From: Breznakibacter xylanolyticus | GTDB taxonomy: Bacteria; Bacteroidota; Bacteroidia; Bacteroidales; Marinilabiliaceae | Length of the DNA stretch: 64,000 nt | Assembly (NCBI RefSeq): GCF_003254275.1 | Contig: NZ_QKZK01000002.1 | Span: forward strand, 178,290-242,289 | Direction: 5' to 3' | Shown here: one piece after another, positions 8,069 to 16,427 of the stretch | Layout: the number at the start of each line of letters is the position of its first letter | Numbering within the stretch: position 1 is the first letter of the stretch | Position numbers and translations under genes: made by a program | The notes under the pieces: generated by a model | Told to the model about the DNA's origin: nothing | The model's input: only the letters and a program-made list of their open reading frames with translations | The model's database searches: none

Positions 8069-9478
8069 ATGAAAACAAAATCGCTTATTGTCTTGATATG
8101 CATGCTCATTGGGGTGAACACATCGGCACAATCAACAAGCACCCCGTGGGACGAAGCTCAAACCATTCTTTCGAACATCAAAGCCCCCACATTTCCCAAC
8201 AAAGATTTTCTCATCACCCGTTATGGCGCCAAACCGGGTAGCGCAGCCATGAAAGCCAACACCAAGGCTATTGCCAAAGTCATTGATGCCTGCTCCAAAC
8301 AAGGAGGCGGCCGCGTGGTGGTGCCTGCCGGCGAATGGTTCACCGGCCCCATCACCCTCAAAAGTAACGTCAACCTGCATATCTCCGAAGGCGCCGTGCT
8401 AAAGTTCTCAAACAACCCCATGGATTATCATCCATTTGTAGAGACCCGATGGGAAGGCATGGACTGCATCAACTACCGTCCGCTCATTTATGCTTATCAA
8501 CAAGATAACATTGCCATCACCGGCAAAGGCACTCTCGACGGACAAGCCACCGACGAAACCTGGTGGTATATGAAAGGAAAAAAGGAATACGGTTGGAAAG
8601 ATGGCCTCAACAGTCAAGAGCATGGCGGTGGCCGCGACCGGCTCATGCAAATGGTGCTCAGCGATACCCCGCTGGCTCAGCGCGTGATGACCGAAGCCGA
8701 CTGCCTGCGCCCACAATTCGTAAGCCCCACCAAGTGCAACAACGTGCTTATCGAAGGAGTGAGCATCATTCGCGCACCATTCTGGGTAGTTCACCCTTTG
8801 TTCTGCAACAATGTGACGGTGCGTGACGTGCACATCAACAGCCATGGCCCCAATAATGACGGATGCGACCCCGAGTCATGCAAAAACGTATTGATTGAAG
8901 GCTGCTCCTTCGACACCGGCGACGACTGCATTGCCATCAAATCGGGTCGTAACAACGACGGCCGCAACACTCCCATCCCATCCGAAAACATCATTGTGCG
9001 CAATTGCGAGATGAAAGACGGCCACGGTGGCGTGGTCATGGGCAGCGAAATATCGGCCGGGGTACGCAATGTGTTTGTTGAAAACTGCAAAATGGACAGT
9101 CCAAACCTCGACCGGGTGATTCGCATCAAATCGAACACCGTGCGCGGCGGTGTGATTGAAAACATTTTTGTGCGAAACGTTGAAGTGGGACTGTGCGTCG
9201 AAGCGGTGTTCCGTGTGGAATTTAAATATGAGAAAAAAGAAGGCACCGGACCATTCCTGCCCGTGGTGCGCAACGTGGAGATGCGCAATGTCACCAGCCA
9301 CAAAAGTAAATATGGTGTTTACATCGAAGGGCTCGATGAGAGCATCCAGATCTCGGACGTGAAATTTGTGGATTGCCACTTCGAAAACGTGCAGATTCCC
9401 ACCAAAATATCGGGCGCTAAAAACATTGTGTTCGAAAACTTCAACCTTAACCTAAGCGAGGTGAAGGTGGCCAAGTAA
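8069..9478 (+). CDS. Glycoside hydrolase family 28 (polygalacturonase-like), secreted
   Basis: This 469-aa enzyme has a signal peptide (residues 1 to about 20, ending TSAQS) followed by a right-handed beta-helix starting with ITRYGAKPGS. GH28 active-site landmarks are present: NNDGCD with Asp264, GDDCIAIKSG with Asp285 and Asp286, GHGG with His319, and RIKSN with Arg352/Lys354. The enzyme should hydrolyse alpha-1,4-galacturonic linkages in pectin or rhamnogalacturonan; the exact substrate cannot be read from the sequence. It stands alone with its own likely promoter and a strong terminator, outside the galactan locus but matching its pectin theme. Confidence 0.93.
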   Translation: MKTKSLIVLICMLIGVNTSAQSTSTPWDEAQTILSNIKAPTFPNKDFLITRYGAKPGSAAMKANTKAIAKVIDACSKQGGGRVVVPAGEWFTGPITLKSNVNLHISEGAVLKFSNNPMDYHPFVETRWEGMDCINYRPLIYAYQQDNIAITGKGTLDGQATDETWWYMKGKKEYGWKDGLNSQEHGGGRDRLMQMVLSDTPLAQRVMTEADCLRPQFVSPTKCNNVLIEGVSIIRAPFWVVHPLFCNNVTVRDVHINSHGPNNDGCDPESCKNVLIEGCSFDTGDDCIAIKSGRNNDGRNTPIPSENIIVRNCEMKDGHGGVVMGSEISAGVRNVFVENCKMDSPNLDRVIRIKSNTVRGGVIENIFVRNVEVGLCVEAVFRVEFKYEKKEGTGPFLPVVRNVEMRNVTSHKSKYGVYIEGLDESIQISDVKFVDCHFENVQIPTKISGAKNIVFENFNLNLSEVKVAK

Positions 9479-9500
9479 AGTCCAATCGCGCAACAACTAC

Positions 9501-9546
9501 AAGCAGATGCTTTCATGGATGAAAAGTGAAAGCATCTGCTTTTTTA
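9501..9546 (+). terminator. Rho-independent terminator after GH28
   Basis: AAGCAGATGCTTTCA (9501-9515) pairs perfectly with 9527-9541 and is followed by a T run. The 15-bp stem sits 22 bp after the GH28 stop and, read on the other strand, also follows the convergent YkgJ-like gene. Confidence 0.92.
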
Positions 9547-9551
9547 TGTCA

Positions 9552-9863
9552 TTAAGCTTTGCGTATACACCCGACCACCTCTTTGATGCGCAATGCATTC
9601 ACCCCTTCCAACTCACCCAGAATGGTCAGCGCCTCTTCGCGGCAACTGCCGCACACCAGAGGATCAGCCTTAAACCCGTCGCACACCGATGGCCGATCCG
9701 GCGAATGAAAGATGCCACACCGTAAGTCATCGGTCAAATGAATACACTTTACACCCCCCGGTTTTCCATGGGGCATGCCCGGGATGGGCGATGAGATGGA
9801 TGGCATGATGCAACATGCGCCACAGTTTTCTCTACAATCCATTGTAATGGTTTCTGATTTCAT
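9552..9863 (-). CDS. YkgJ-like cysteine-cluster protein
   Basis: This 103-aa protein has eight Cys, including CRENCGACC near the N-terminus, CGIF at about residue 49, VCDGF at about 61 and VCGSCREEA. The pattern matches the YkgJ/CxxCxxCC family, thought to bind zinc or iron; its role is unknown. There is no signal peptide. It is convergent with the GH28 gene and shares the terminator between them. The ATG at 9863 gives MKSETITMDCRENCG; the internal ATG at residue 8 is a possible alternative. Confidence 0.82.
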   Translation of the reverse strand: MKSETITMDCRENCGACCIMPSISSPIPGMPHGKPGGVKCIHLTDDLRCGIFHSPDRPSVCDGFKADPLVCGSCREEALTILGELEGVNALRIKEVVGCIRKA

Positions 9864-10056
9864 GCTTCTCGTTATGGTCAGTCATCTCTGGTGGCAGGGT
9901 ATCTTATATGAACTTGCTAAGGATTAAATAAAACAACAAGTAAGTCCCATTTAATCCATAACATGAAACAAGAAACAATTACCCTCACCGAGAAAACCCG
10001 AAACTAATCTTTATTTTCGGGCACAAAAGTAACAACCCTTCTTAAAAGGACAAACA

Positions 10057-10752
10057 ATGCAATTTACTTCCCCCCTCACCCATGGCACACTCATCCGGCG
10101 CTACAAACGCTTTTTGGCCGATGTTCGGCTCGATGATGGCACCATCGTCACGGCACATTGCACCAACAGCGGTTCCATGAAGTGCTGTATCGAAGAAGAT
10201 GCCGAGGTATACCTGTCGCCGGCTGCTGATCCCAAACGCAAAACACCGTTTACCTGGGAGATGATTCGCATCAACGGGAAATGGGTCGGTATCAACACCT
10301 CTAACCCCAACCTGTTGGTGTATGAAGCCATCAAAAACCGAAGCATTGCCGGTCTTAATAAGTACGATCGCGTTACCCGGGAGGTAAAATTTGATGAAAG
10401 TCGGCTTGATGTGCTGGCCGAAAACGACACCGAACGTTGCGCCATCGAAGTCAAAAACGTCACCATGAAAGATGGCGATGCTGCCCTCTTCCCCGATGCG
10501 CGCACCGAAAGAGGCCTCAAACACCTGCATACACTCATACGCCTCAAGTCGCAAGGACTGCGAGCCGTGATGGTGTATGTGATTCAACGCACGGATGTCA
10601 CTGTCTTTGGTACCGCCGATAGCATTGACCCTGATTATGCCAATGGCTTAAAGGAAGCCATGGCTGCTGGGGTTGAGGTGTTTCCCATTCAGGCCGTTGT
10701 GTCTCCTGAAGGAATTGAATTAGGGGCATTACTCCCGTTTGTCACCCAATGA
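10057..10752 (+). CDS. sfsA: SfsA-family DNA/RNA nuclease (sugar fermentation stimulation protein)
   Basis: This 231-aa soluble protein has a full-length SfsA match in pattern: an N-terminal OB-like part with LIRRYKRFLADVRLDDG and HCTNSGSMKCC, and a PD-(D/E)XK-type nuclease core with CAIEVKNVTM (Glu-x-Lys) and FPDARTERGLKHL. The family was named from sugar fermentation effects in Escherichia coli, but the fold is that of a nuclease. The start at 10057 follows AAAAGGA at 6 nt spacing, one of the few clear Shine-Dalgarno sites here. It is a single gene facing a small convergent membrane protein. Confidence 0.93.
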   Translation: MQFTSPLTHGTLIRRYKRFLADVRLDDGTIVTAHCTNSGSMKCCIEEDAEVYLSPAADPKRKTPFTWEMIRINGKWVGINTSNPNLLVYEAIKNRSIAGLNKYDRVTREVKFDESRLDVLAENDTERCAIEVKNVTMKDGDAALFPDARTERGLKHLHTLIRLKSQGLRAVMVYVIQRTDVTVFGTADSIDPDYANGLKEAMAAGVEVFPIQAVVSPEGIELGALLPFVTQ

Positions 10753-10766
10753 CCGCCACCAACAGC

Positions 10767-11033
10767 TCACTTCCTTTTGACATAATCGGCATAAAACCGA
10801 TACCCTAGCCATCCGGCAATCGCGATAACGATGATGCCCACCGGAATCCCCCAAATGAACTTAAATATCAGCTTCATGAGCGACCGTCGACCGTGCACAT
10901 GCACATCGTCGAACAGGTGCGGATACAAAAGCATAGCGCCACCCAACACCAGGCAGCCGGCCAGCAACAACAAATCATTCAGTTTCGATTGCAACGTGGC
11001 GTCAGGCTCCTCGTCTTGGGTCATCATGGTCAT
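10767..11033 (-). CDS. Small two-helix membrane protein, unknown
   Basis: This 88-aa protein has two predicted membrane segments, about residues 22-40 (LLLLAGCLVLGGAMLLYPH) and 59-78 (GIPVGIIVIAIAGWLGYRF). A short His-rich linker (DDVHVHGRR) separates them and the C-terminus is basic. I do not recognise the family. It starts 26 bp downstream of the rhlE stop on the same strand, so it is probably its operon partner. Starts at 11033, 11027 or 11024 are all ATG. Confidence 0.6.
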   Translation of the reverse strand: MTMMTQDEEPDATLQSKLNDLLLLAGCLVLGGAMLLYPHLFDDVHVHGRRSLMKLIFKFIWGIPVGIIVIAIAGWLGYRFYADYVKRK

Positions 11034-11058
11034 AGAACGGTAAGTTTAAGCCAACAGA

Positions 11059-12327
11059 TCATCGGGAGGCATGCCCCCGAGTGATGATTTTCTTTTGAAC
11101 AACAGCTTTGGGAGGATTAGGATGCCCCCCTTTTTGTTTTGCAGATACCGACGAGCGTTGTGGTGTGGTCTTTTGTGGTGTTATCTCACCCTCAGCCATG
11201 GGAAAAGGATGTTCCTCCACAACAGGAATCCGTTTAGCAATCAATTTTTCGATATCACGCAGATAAGCCTTCTCCTCTCCATCACAAAACGAGATGGCAG
11301 TTCCTTTCGCACCGGCTCGTCCCGTACGCCCGATACGATGCACATATGTTTCAGGCACATTGGGCAAATCAAAGTTAATCACATGCTCCAGCTCATCCAC
11401 ATCAATGCCTCGCGCAGCAATATCGGTTGCCACCAACACTCGTGTCACCTGTGATTTAAAATTATTCAACGCATTCTGACGGGCATTTTGTGCCTTGTTG
11501 CCATGAATGGCTTCTGCGGTAATATTATAACGACGCAATACCTTCACCACTTTGTCAGCACCATGCTTGGTGCGCGAAAACACCAGCACCGTACGAATTT
11601 TATCACTTTGAAGCAGATGTACCAACAAGGCATTCTTGTTGCCTTTATCGACAAAATAGATTTGCTGATTGATAATATCGGCCGTTGACGACACCGGAGT
11701 CACTGTCACCCGGGCTGGCTGATTGAGGATGGTTCCCGACAGCTTTACAATTTCAGGAGGCATGGTGGCTGAGAAAAACAACGACTGACGCTTGGCCGGC
11801 AACACCGCCAGCAACCGTCGGATGTCATGAATGAACCCCATATCGAGCATACGGTCGGCTTCATCCAGCACAAAGTATTTCACATCACTAAGCGACAGGC
11901 AGCCTTGATTCATCAGATCGAGTAAACGACCGGGAGTAGCCACCAAAATGTCCACTCCGGCACGCAGCGTGTCAATTTGCGGCTTTGCATTCACGCCCCC
12001 AAAAATAACGGCTGCCTTCAAACCGGTGTAACGACCGTAGGCTTTGAAACTCTCGTCTATTTGAATGGCCAGCTCGCGCGTGGGTGTAACAATCAGTGCG
12101 CGTATCTTACGTTTCTTTTCGTTTGGATGATTTTGAACCGCTAACTGCAGGATGGGAATGGCAAATGCTGCCGTTTTTCCGGTTCCGGTTTGTGCACAAC
12201 CCAATAGGTCTTTGCCAGACAGTATTTGTGGTATCGCTTGCGCCTGAATGGGAGTGGGAGTTGAATAACCTTCTTCTTTTAAAGCTTTTAAAATGGGGTC
12301 AATCAGGTTTAATGATTCGAATTGCAT
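11059..12327 (-). CDS. rhlE: DEAD-box RNA helicase, RhlE type
   Basis: This 422-aa ATP-dependent RNA helicase carries all the core motifs: Q motif (TPIQAQAIP), motif I AQTGTGKT (about residues 45-52), PTRELAIQ, motif II DEAD (in FVLDEADRMLDMGF), SAT, and motif VI HRIGRTGRAG. A short basic C-terminal tail rich in Lys, Gln and Pro is typical for RhlE-like proteins, which act in ribosome assembly and RNA turnover, often in the cold. It lies alone upstream of the small membrane protein at 10767-11033. Confidence 0.95.
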   Translation of the reverse strand: MQFESLNLIDPILKALKEEGYSTPTPIQAQAIPQILSGKDLLGCAQTGTGKTAAFAIPILQLAVQNHPNEKKRKIRALIVTPTRELAIQIDESFKAYGRYTGLKAAVIFGGVNAKPQIDTLRAGVDILVATPGRLLDLMNQGCLSLSDVKYFVLDEADRMLDMGFIHDIRRLLAVLPAKRQSLFFSATMPPEIVKLSGTILNQPARVTVTPVSSTADIINQQIYFVDKGNKNALLVHLLQSDKIRTVLVFSRTKHGADKVVKVLRRYNITAEAIHGNKAQNARQNALNNFKSQVTRVLVATDIAARGIDVDELEHVINFDLPNVPETYVHRIGRTGRAGAKGTAISFCDGEEKAYLRDIEKLIAKRIPVVEEHPFPMAEGEITPQKTTPQRSSVSAKQKGGHPNPPKAVVQKKIITRGHASR

Positions 12328-12428
12328 GTATGATAATAAAATTGAAAAATAAGGTGCTTAAAAAAATAAAACCTCGCACCAAAAGTGGCGCAAGGTACAC
12401 ATATCTATTCAATAATAACGTGATTGAT

Positions 12429-12806
12429 TCAATTATCGTCCTTCACCGTCACCTCAATCGGCTGCAAACGTGCGGCACGCATCTTCCGTAACATCAGAAA
12501 CAAAAAAGTGGCTTTCAGCAATACCGCCTTCACGACCAAAGCAATCCCGATGGCCGAAGCCGGATTGACCTTGCGTACATATATCCCCAACGCCAGCATC
12601 ACCAACCCGGCAGCCAGATACACCAGTTCAATGCCGGGCTTGAAACGCCCCTGGCGAATGGCCACAACCAAATAACTCACTTTTAACGTACCACCCAACG
12701 AAAAGAAGAGTGCGGGTGGCGGAAATTCCACGCCAAAAATACGCAACATTAAGCCGGCCCAGATATTGACCATGCCCGCATACAGAAGCCATTTATATTT
12801 TTTCAC
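12429..12806 (-). CDS. Four-helix membrane protein, unknown
   Basis: This 125-aa protein starts with GTG and has about four hydrophobic segments: residues 6-25, 30-48, 60-80 and 85-105. It ends in a basic, then acidic tail. Visible features are the Arg pair after helix 2 (VVAIRQGRFKPG) and the last helix LVVKAVLLKATFLFLMLRK. I do not recognise the family. It is 98 bp from the downstream MBL gene on the same strand and about 100 bp before rhlE, with no sign of function from context. Confidence 0.55.
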   Translation of the reverse strand: MKKYKWLLYAGMVNIWAGLMLRIFGVEFPPPALFFSLGGTLKVSYLVVAIRQGRFKPGIELVYLAAGLVMLALGIYVRKVNPASAIGIALVVKAVLLKATFLFLMLRKMRAARLQPIEVTVKDDN

Positions 12807-12904
12807 GATCTTTTAATAACGATTTTAACTTATCATAAACCCAATGCGACAAACAACTCGTCTCTCTTGAAATCATTAAACAACCCGACACCCAAAACGG
12901 TTCA

Positions 12905-14041
12905 TTATTGCGTAGCATCACATTCAAATGCCAACGTATTTTCCTGCACATTGCCCGCACGCATCATCGGTACCGATGCGCCAATGACGGGTGATATCAT
13001 TGGAAGTGATTGCTCCACGGCCATAGCCGAGACCCGACGAATCGGTTCATCCCAGTCGTGATTGGCTAACTGAAATTTCCCCCAATGAACGGGAACGAAA
13101 CAAGCCGTTTGCAATTCAATGGCAGCCTTTATCACCTGATGCGGCATCATGTGAATATATCGCCAGCTCTCATTGTACTGCCCGCACTCCAAAACCGCAT
13201 AATCAAAAGGGCCATGTTCACGCCCGATGGCTTCAAAATGCGAATCATAGCCACCATCCCCACTCAAAAACAGATTCAGCGTAGGTGTCTTTACCACAAA
13301 CGACACCCAAAGCGTCTGATTGCGCTTAAATAAACGCCCCGAGAAATGACGTGCCGGCGTCAACACCACTTTAAATCCGGATTCCAACTCATATCCGTCG
13401 TACCAATCACCTTCAATGATTTGTTCCGGCGAAAACCCCCAATGTTCCAGGTGAGCCCCAACACCCAATCCGGTGATCACTTTCCCAATGCGCGGCCTCA
13501 GCGTCCTTAGAGTAGCGAAGTCGAGGTGATCCCAGTGATCGTGCGTAATGAGCAGGTAATCGATATCGGGCAAATCATCGGGCTGATACACATCACTGCC
13601 CGGAAAACTGCGCGTGGTAAACGATACCGGCGATGCATGATCCGATAATACCGGATCCACCAAAAATCGTCGCCCTCCCGATTGAAAATAATATGCCCCA
13701 TGTCCCAGCCACACAAAGCAATCGGTTGCCTTATGGAGACCCCGCAAATCAATCTTGACCGACGGCACCGGAGCATCCGGCTCACGACGGGGATTCCCTT
13801 TGATGAAAAACTCAACCATCGTCTTCCACACACTGGCATCTTCGGCAAAAGCCGGAGTCGGACTCAAATTCATAAACTGTTGACCGTCGTAATGCGGCGA
13901 CTTTCGGATGCGCTCCAATCTTTCCCCCTCTGGCAACTGACCAAACTTGGGCATCCGTACAAACATCCACCCCGAAAAAATTAACCCACACATCAATAAT
14001 ACAACGATGTACAACATCCGATTTCCTTTTTCTAATTTCAT
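12905..14041 (-). CDS. Membrane-anchored MBL-fold hydrolase (NAPE-PLD-like)
   Basis: This protein of about 378 aa has one N-terminal membrane helix (MLYIVVLLMCGLIFSGWMFV) and a metallo-beta-lactamase domain. The zinc motif is THDHWDHLD; later ligands are in LTPARHFSGR, SGDGGYDSHF and VHWGKFQL. The layout resembles N-acyl-phosphatidylethanolamine phospholipase D and the bacterial RomA/UlaG-like proteins, so a lipid or phosphodiester substrate is plausible but not shown. I chose the ATG at 14041 over a GTG at 14074, because it gives a normal signal-anchor and the longer form adds a Cys-rich stub. It is the upstream neighbour of the 125-aa membrane protein. Confidence 0.82.
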   Translation of the reverse strand: MKLEKGNRMLYIVVLLMCGLIFSGWMFVRMPKFGQLPEGERLERIRKSPHYDGQQFMNLSPTPAFAEDASVWKTMVEFFIKGNPRREPDAPVPSVKIDLRGLHKATDCFVWLGHGAYYFQSGGRRFLVDPVLSDHASPVSFTTRSFPGSDVYQPDDLPDIDYLLITHDHWDHLDFATLRTLRPRIGKVITGLGVGAHLEHWGFSPEQIIEGDWYDGYELESGFKVVLTPARHFSGRLFKRNQTLWVSFVVKTPTLNLFLSGDGGYDSHFEAIGREHGPFDYAVLECGQYNESWRYIHMMPHQVIKAAIELQTACFVPVHWGKFQLANHDWDEPIRRVSAMAVEQSLPMISPVIGASVPMMRAGNVQENTLAFECDATQ

Positions 14042-14138
14042 AAACCGATTTAAGCACGTGCAACAGATACTCACTTGACAATGCCCTGCGATCCACCCAC
14101 TGGATTCAATTCAGACAATAAATGATTAACTCATCAAA

Positions 14139-14699
14139 TCAACCAATCATGTCCCACATCAAATCAAAAGTACGATTCACCAATTCATCCCTTTGTGTCT
14201 CATCCAAATCGGATGATTCCAAATAAAGATAAACACCATCAATATGCGACGAAATCAGCGACAAAAGCAACGACAACGGCAACGGTTTCACCACACGACC
14301 GTCTATGGCCTGTTTTAAACAATCAAGAAGCGGGGCTGAGTATTTTTCCCTCACCCCTTGTGACACCTTCATCAAATAGGGAGAAGTCACAAACTGACGG
14401 GTAAACTGATACTCACACGGATGGCTTAAAGCCCACTTCAACCACGCCATATACAACTGCTTAAAGTATTGACGAAGCGTCATCTCCTCTTGTGGCAACA
14501 GATGTGTACACGATGCCAAATGCTCTTTAATATAGATATAAACTGCAACCACCAATTCGTCCTTCGTTTTGTAATAATGAAACAACGTTCCGTTAGAAAC
14601 GCCTGCCGACTGAGCTATTTTGCTCGTGGGTGTTCCGTGAAATCCATATTCCACAAAGAGTTTCAACGCAGCCTGCAATATCTGTTCCTGTTTATCCAT
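14139..14699 (-). CDS. TetR/AcrR-family transcriptional regulator
   Basis: This 186-aa repressor-type protein has an N-terminal helix-turn-helix (residues about 5-50: ILQAALKLFVEYGFHGTPTSKIAQSAG followed by VSNGTLFHYYKTKDEL, given here as two parts of one domain) and a variable all-helical ligand domain. It is divergent from the ferredoxin-nitroreductase gene with a 141-bp spacer that holds an 18-bp palindrome, so autorepression and control of that gene are likely. The inducer is unknown. Confidence 0.9.
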   Translation of the reverse strand: MDKQEQILQAALKLFVEYGFHGTPTSKIAQSAGVSNGTLFHYYKTKDELVVAVYIYIKEHLASCTHLLPQEEMTLRQYFKQLYMAWLKWALSHPCEYQFTRQFVTSPYLMKVSQGVREKYSAPLLDCLKQAIDGRVVKPLPLSLLLSLISSHIDGVYLYLESSDLDETQRDELVNRTFDLMWDMIG

Positions 14700-14730
14700 T
14701 TATTTTATTTAAGATTGACTAATCACTCCA

Positions 14731-14738
14731 CAAAAATA
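14731..14738 (-). promoter_or_regulatory. Candidate -7 promoter box for the TetR gene
   Basis: On the minus strand this reads TATTTTTG, a match to TAnnTTTG, 32 bp upstream of the TetR start codon and 11 bp from the palindromic putative operator. No clear -33 box is seen. Confidence 0.4.
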
Positions 14739-14749
14739 GTACTTTTATC

Positions 14750-14767
14750 GCATCATTCAGATGATGC
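14750..14767. promoter_or_regulatory. Putative TetR operator (18-bp inverted repeat)
   Basis: GCATCAT and ATGATGC are perfect inverted repeats around TCAG, located between the divergent TetR and nitroreductase genes. The size and position fit a TetR-dimer binding site. No second copy was seen in the spacer. Confidence 0.55.
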
Positions 14768-14840
14768 ACTCCTGATTTATTTCACACCACAGGCATACCA
14801 TTAACAGAATGATCGATAAAACTCACCTCATTAAAACGAC

Positions 14841-15662
14841 ATGAACCAACTGAACATCAACAACGATGCCTGCACTCGATGCGGGGCTTGCATTGACTCT
14901 TGCCCGGTAAACATCATCGAAGCCGACGACAACCGCTTCCCGCTCCTTACCGCCCAACGCAATGCCTATTGCATTCAATGTTTCCATTGCGAAGCCGTTT
15001 GCCCCACGCAAGCACTCTCTCATCCTGCCGCAACACAGGGAATGAGCGACGTCAAACAGAGTGAACACTCTATTTCAGCCCATCAATTGGGGCAATATAT
15101 GCAACAACGCCGTTCCATTCGACAGTTTAAGGCACAAAAAATCACCCCCGACACATTGCAACAAGCCATGGATGCGGTACGCTACGCCCCCACCGGCACC
15201 AACAGACAACTCAACCATTGGATTCTCATCAATGACGATGCACTGATTCATGATCTGGCAGATGGAACCATTCAATGGATGCGTCAGGTGGTTGCTGGTG
15301 CCCCCGAGATGGGTGCCCGTTACAATTTTTCAGCCATCATCGCCAATTGGGAAGCCGGTATCGACCGCATCTGTCGCCATGCTCCCCATTTGGCCATCTG
15401 CTACACCCCCACAGCACACCCTGTCGGTTCCAAAGATGCTGTCATCGCCACGGCTCACCTCGAATTGTTCCTGCCTTCAGTGGGTATTGGTAGCTGTTGG
15501 GCTGGCTTTTTAATGATTGCCATTGAGCAAATGCCGCTACTAAAACAACGCCTTGGCCTCACAGCCGACCATACTGTGCATGCTGCCCTCATGCTGGGGT
15601 ATCCAAAGTACAAATACAAACGCATCCCCGCTCGTGATGCAGCCAAAGTCATCTGGTTATAA
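14841..15662 (+). CDS. Ferredoxin-domain nitroreductase family protein
   Basis: This 273-aa protein is a fusion. Residues about 5-60 form a 2[4Fe-4S] ferredoxin domain (CTRCGACIDSCP and CIQCFHCEAVCP, each C-x2-C-x2-C-x3-C-P). Residues about 85-273 form an FMN-dependent nitroreductase fold (QRRSIRQFK, YAPTGTNRQLNHW, AHLELFLPSVGIGSCWAGF, MLGYPKYKYKRIP). Such proteins reduce nitro or quinone-like compounds with electrons from the iron-sulfur clusters in anaerobes. Divergence from a TetR regulator suggests induction by a toxic compound. It ends 6 bp before the shared hairpin terminator. Confidence 0.92.
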   Translation: MNQLNINNDACTRCGACIDSCPVNIIEADDNRFPLLTAQRNAYCIQCFHCEAVCPTQALSHPAATQGMSDVKQSEHSISAHQLGQYMQQRRSIRQFKAQKITPDTLQQAMDAVRYAPTGTNRQLNHWILINDDALIHDLADGTIQWMRQVVAGAPEMGARYNFSAIIANWEAGIDRICRHAPHLAICYTPTAHPVGSKDAVIATAHLELFLPSVGIGSCWAGFLMIAIEQMPLLKQRLGLTADHTVHAALMLGYPKYKYKRIPARDAAKVIWL

Positions 15663-15700
15663 AAAACGAAACGGGTCGCCCATCGTGAGCGACCCGTTTC
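15662..15700. terminator. Bidirectional hairpin terminator
   Basis: GAAACGGGTCGC (15668-15679) pairs perfectly with 15689-15700. Read on the minus strand it is followed by a T-rich run (CGTTTTTT), which serves the convergent 172-aa membrane protein gene; on the plus strand it follows the nitroreductase stop. Confidence 0.8.
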
Positions 15701-15744
15701 ATTAATCGGATTATAATGTTCCTCTCTCAGTAACCCAGAACCAC

Positions 15745-16263
15745 TTACTCAGCCTCCACTTGCACGGGTGCATTCGAAGCACGTTCCTTGGCTCGCAGGA
15801 ATAAAGTTGACACCACCAAAACCAAAGCTAGCGCTGCCACATAAATCATCCGCCGTACAAAACGCGTGTCGTATACCGAAGCATCACCATGACGCGCTTT
15901 GATGATGAACACCACGATTAAAGCTATAATTAAACCAACGCCGCCCACCAAACTCATGATGGATGCCCCCGGAAAATGATTTAGATTAAACAGGATGCCA
16001 AAGACAGAAACACTCATCAAATAAAAAACCACCCGATGCATGAATCGATCAAATGCCGTTATATTCTCGCCCTCCGGGTCGGCAAACGCTTTCACAAAAT
16101 AGAGCAGCCCCAGTACCGATAGGGACACCATCAACAACACGTTGATATCAAAAAAGGTTTTCAACGCCATTCCCAGCAGGAAAAACACCAGGACAACCAT
16201 TTCAATTCGTTCAAAAATTGGATTCAACCAATTCCCGATTTTCTTCATTTGTTCGTTCTTCAT
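15745..16263 (-). CDS. Five-helix membrane protein, unknown
   Basis: This 172-aa protein has about five hydrophobic helices (residues about 20-36, 41-60, 78-95, 104-122, 136-152) and a short charged N-terminus (MKNEQMKKIGNW). The C-terminus ends in an acidic tail (QVEAE). I recognise no family; a short loop RAKERAS follows the last helix. Its start codon is preceded at 13 nt by one copy of the dispersed leader hairpin (16277-16302). It follows the esterase gene at 16428 on the same strand. Confidence 0.55.
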   Translation of the reverse strand: MKNEQMKKIGNWLNPIFERIEMVVLVFFLLGMALKTFFDINVLLMVSLSVLGLLYFVKAFADPEGENITAFDRFMHRVVFYLMSVSVFGILFNLNHFPGASIMSLVGGVGLIIALIVVFIIKARHGDASVYDTRFVRRMIYVAALALVLVVSTLFLRAKERASNAPVQVEAE

Positions 16264-16276
16264 CGTCTGTTTTTAA

Positions 16277-16302
16277 GCCCCTAATCCCCATAAAAAGGAC
16301 TT
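16277..16302 (-). repeat. Leader hairpin element, copy 5 (diverged)
   Basis: On the minus strand this reads AAGTCCTTTTTATGGGGATT then AGGGGC, ending 13 nt before the ATG at 16263. The GGGGATTAGGGGC half is conserved with the other copies, but the 5' arm has decayed, so the hairpin is weakened. The region 16330-16420 upstream retains faint octamers (AAAGTATC, AACGGTGC, AAAGTGAC). Confidence 0.65.
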
Positions 16303-16427
16303 GAGGGGTGTTTCGCAATATTTTTAGAGTCAAGCATTGATTTCCGTTGTCACTTTGCACCGTTGATACTTTGCTGATTAGTTTCTTCGCTCATCGCATT
16401 CGTCCCAATAACTCACCAAAGCACGTC

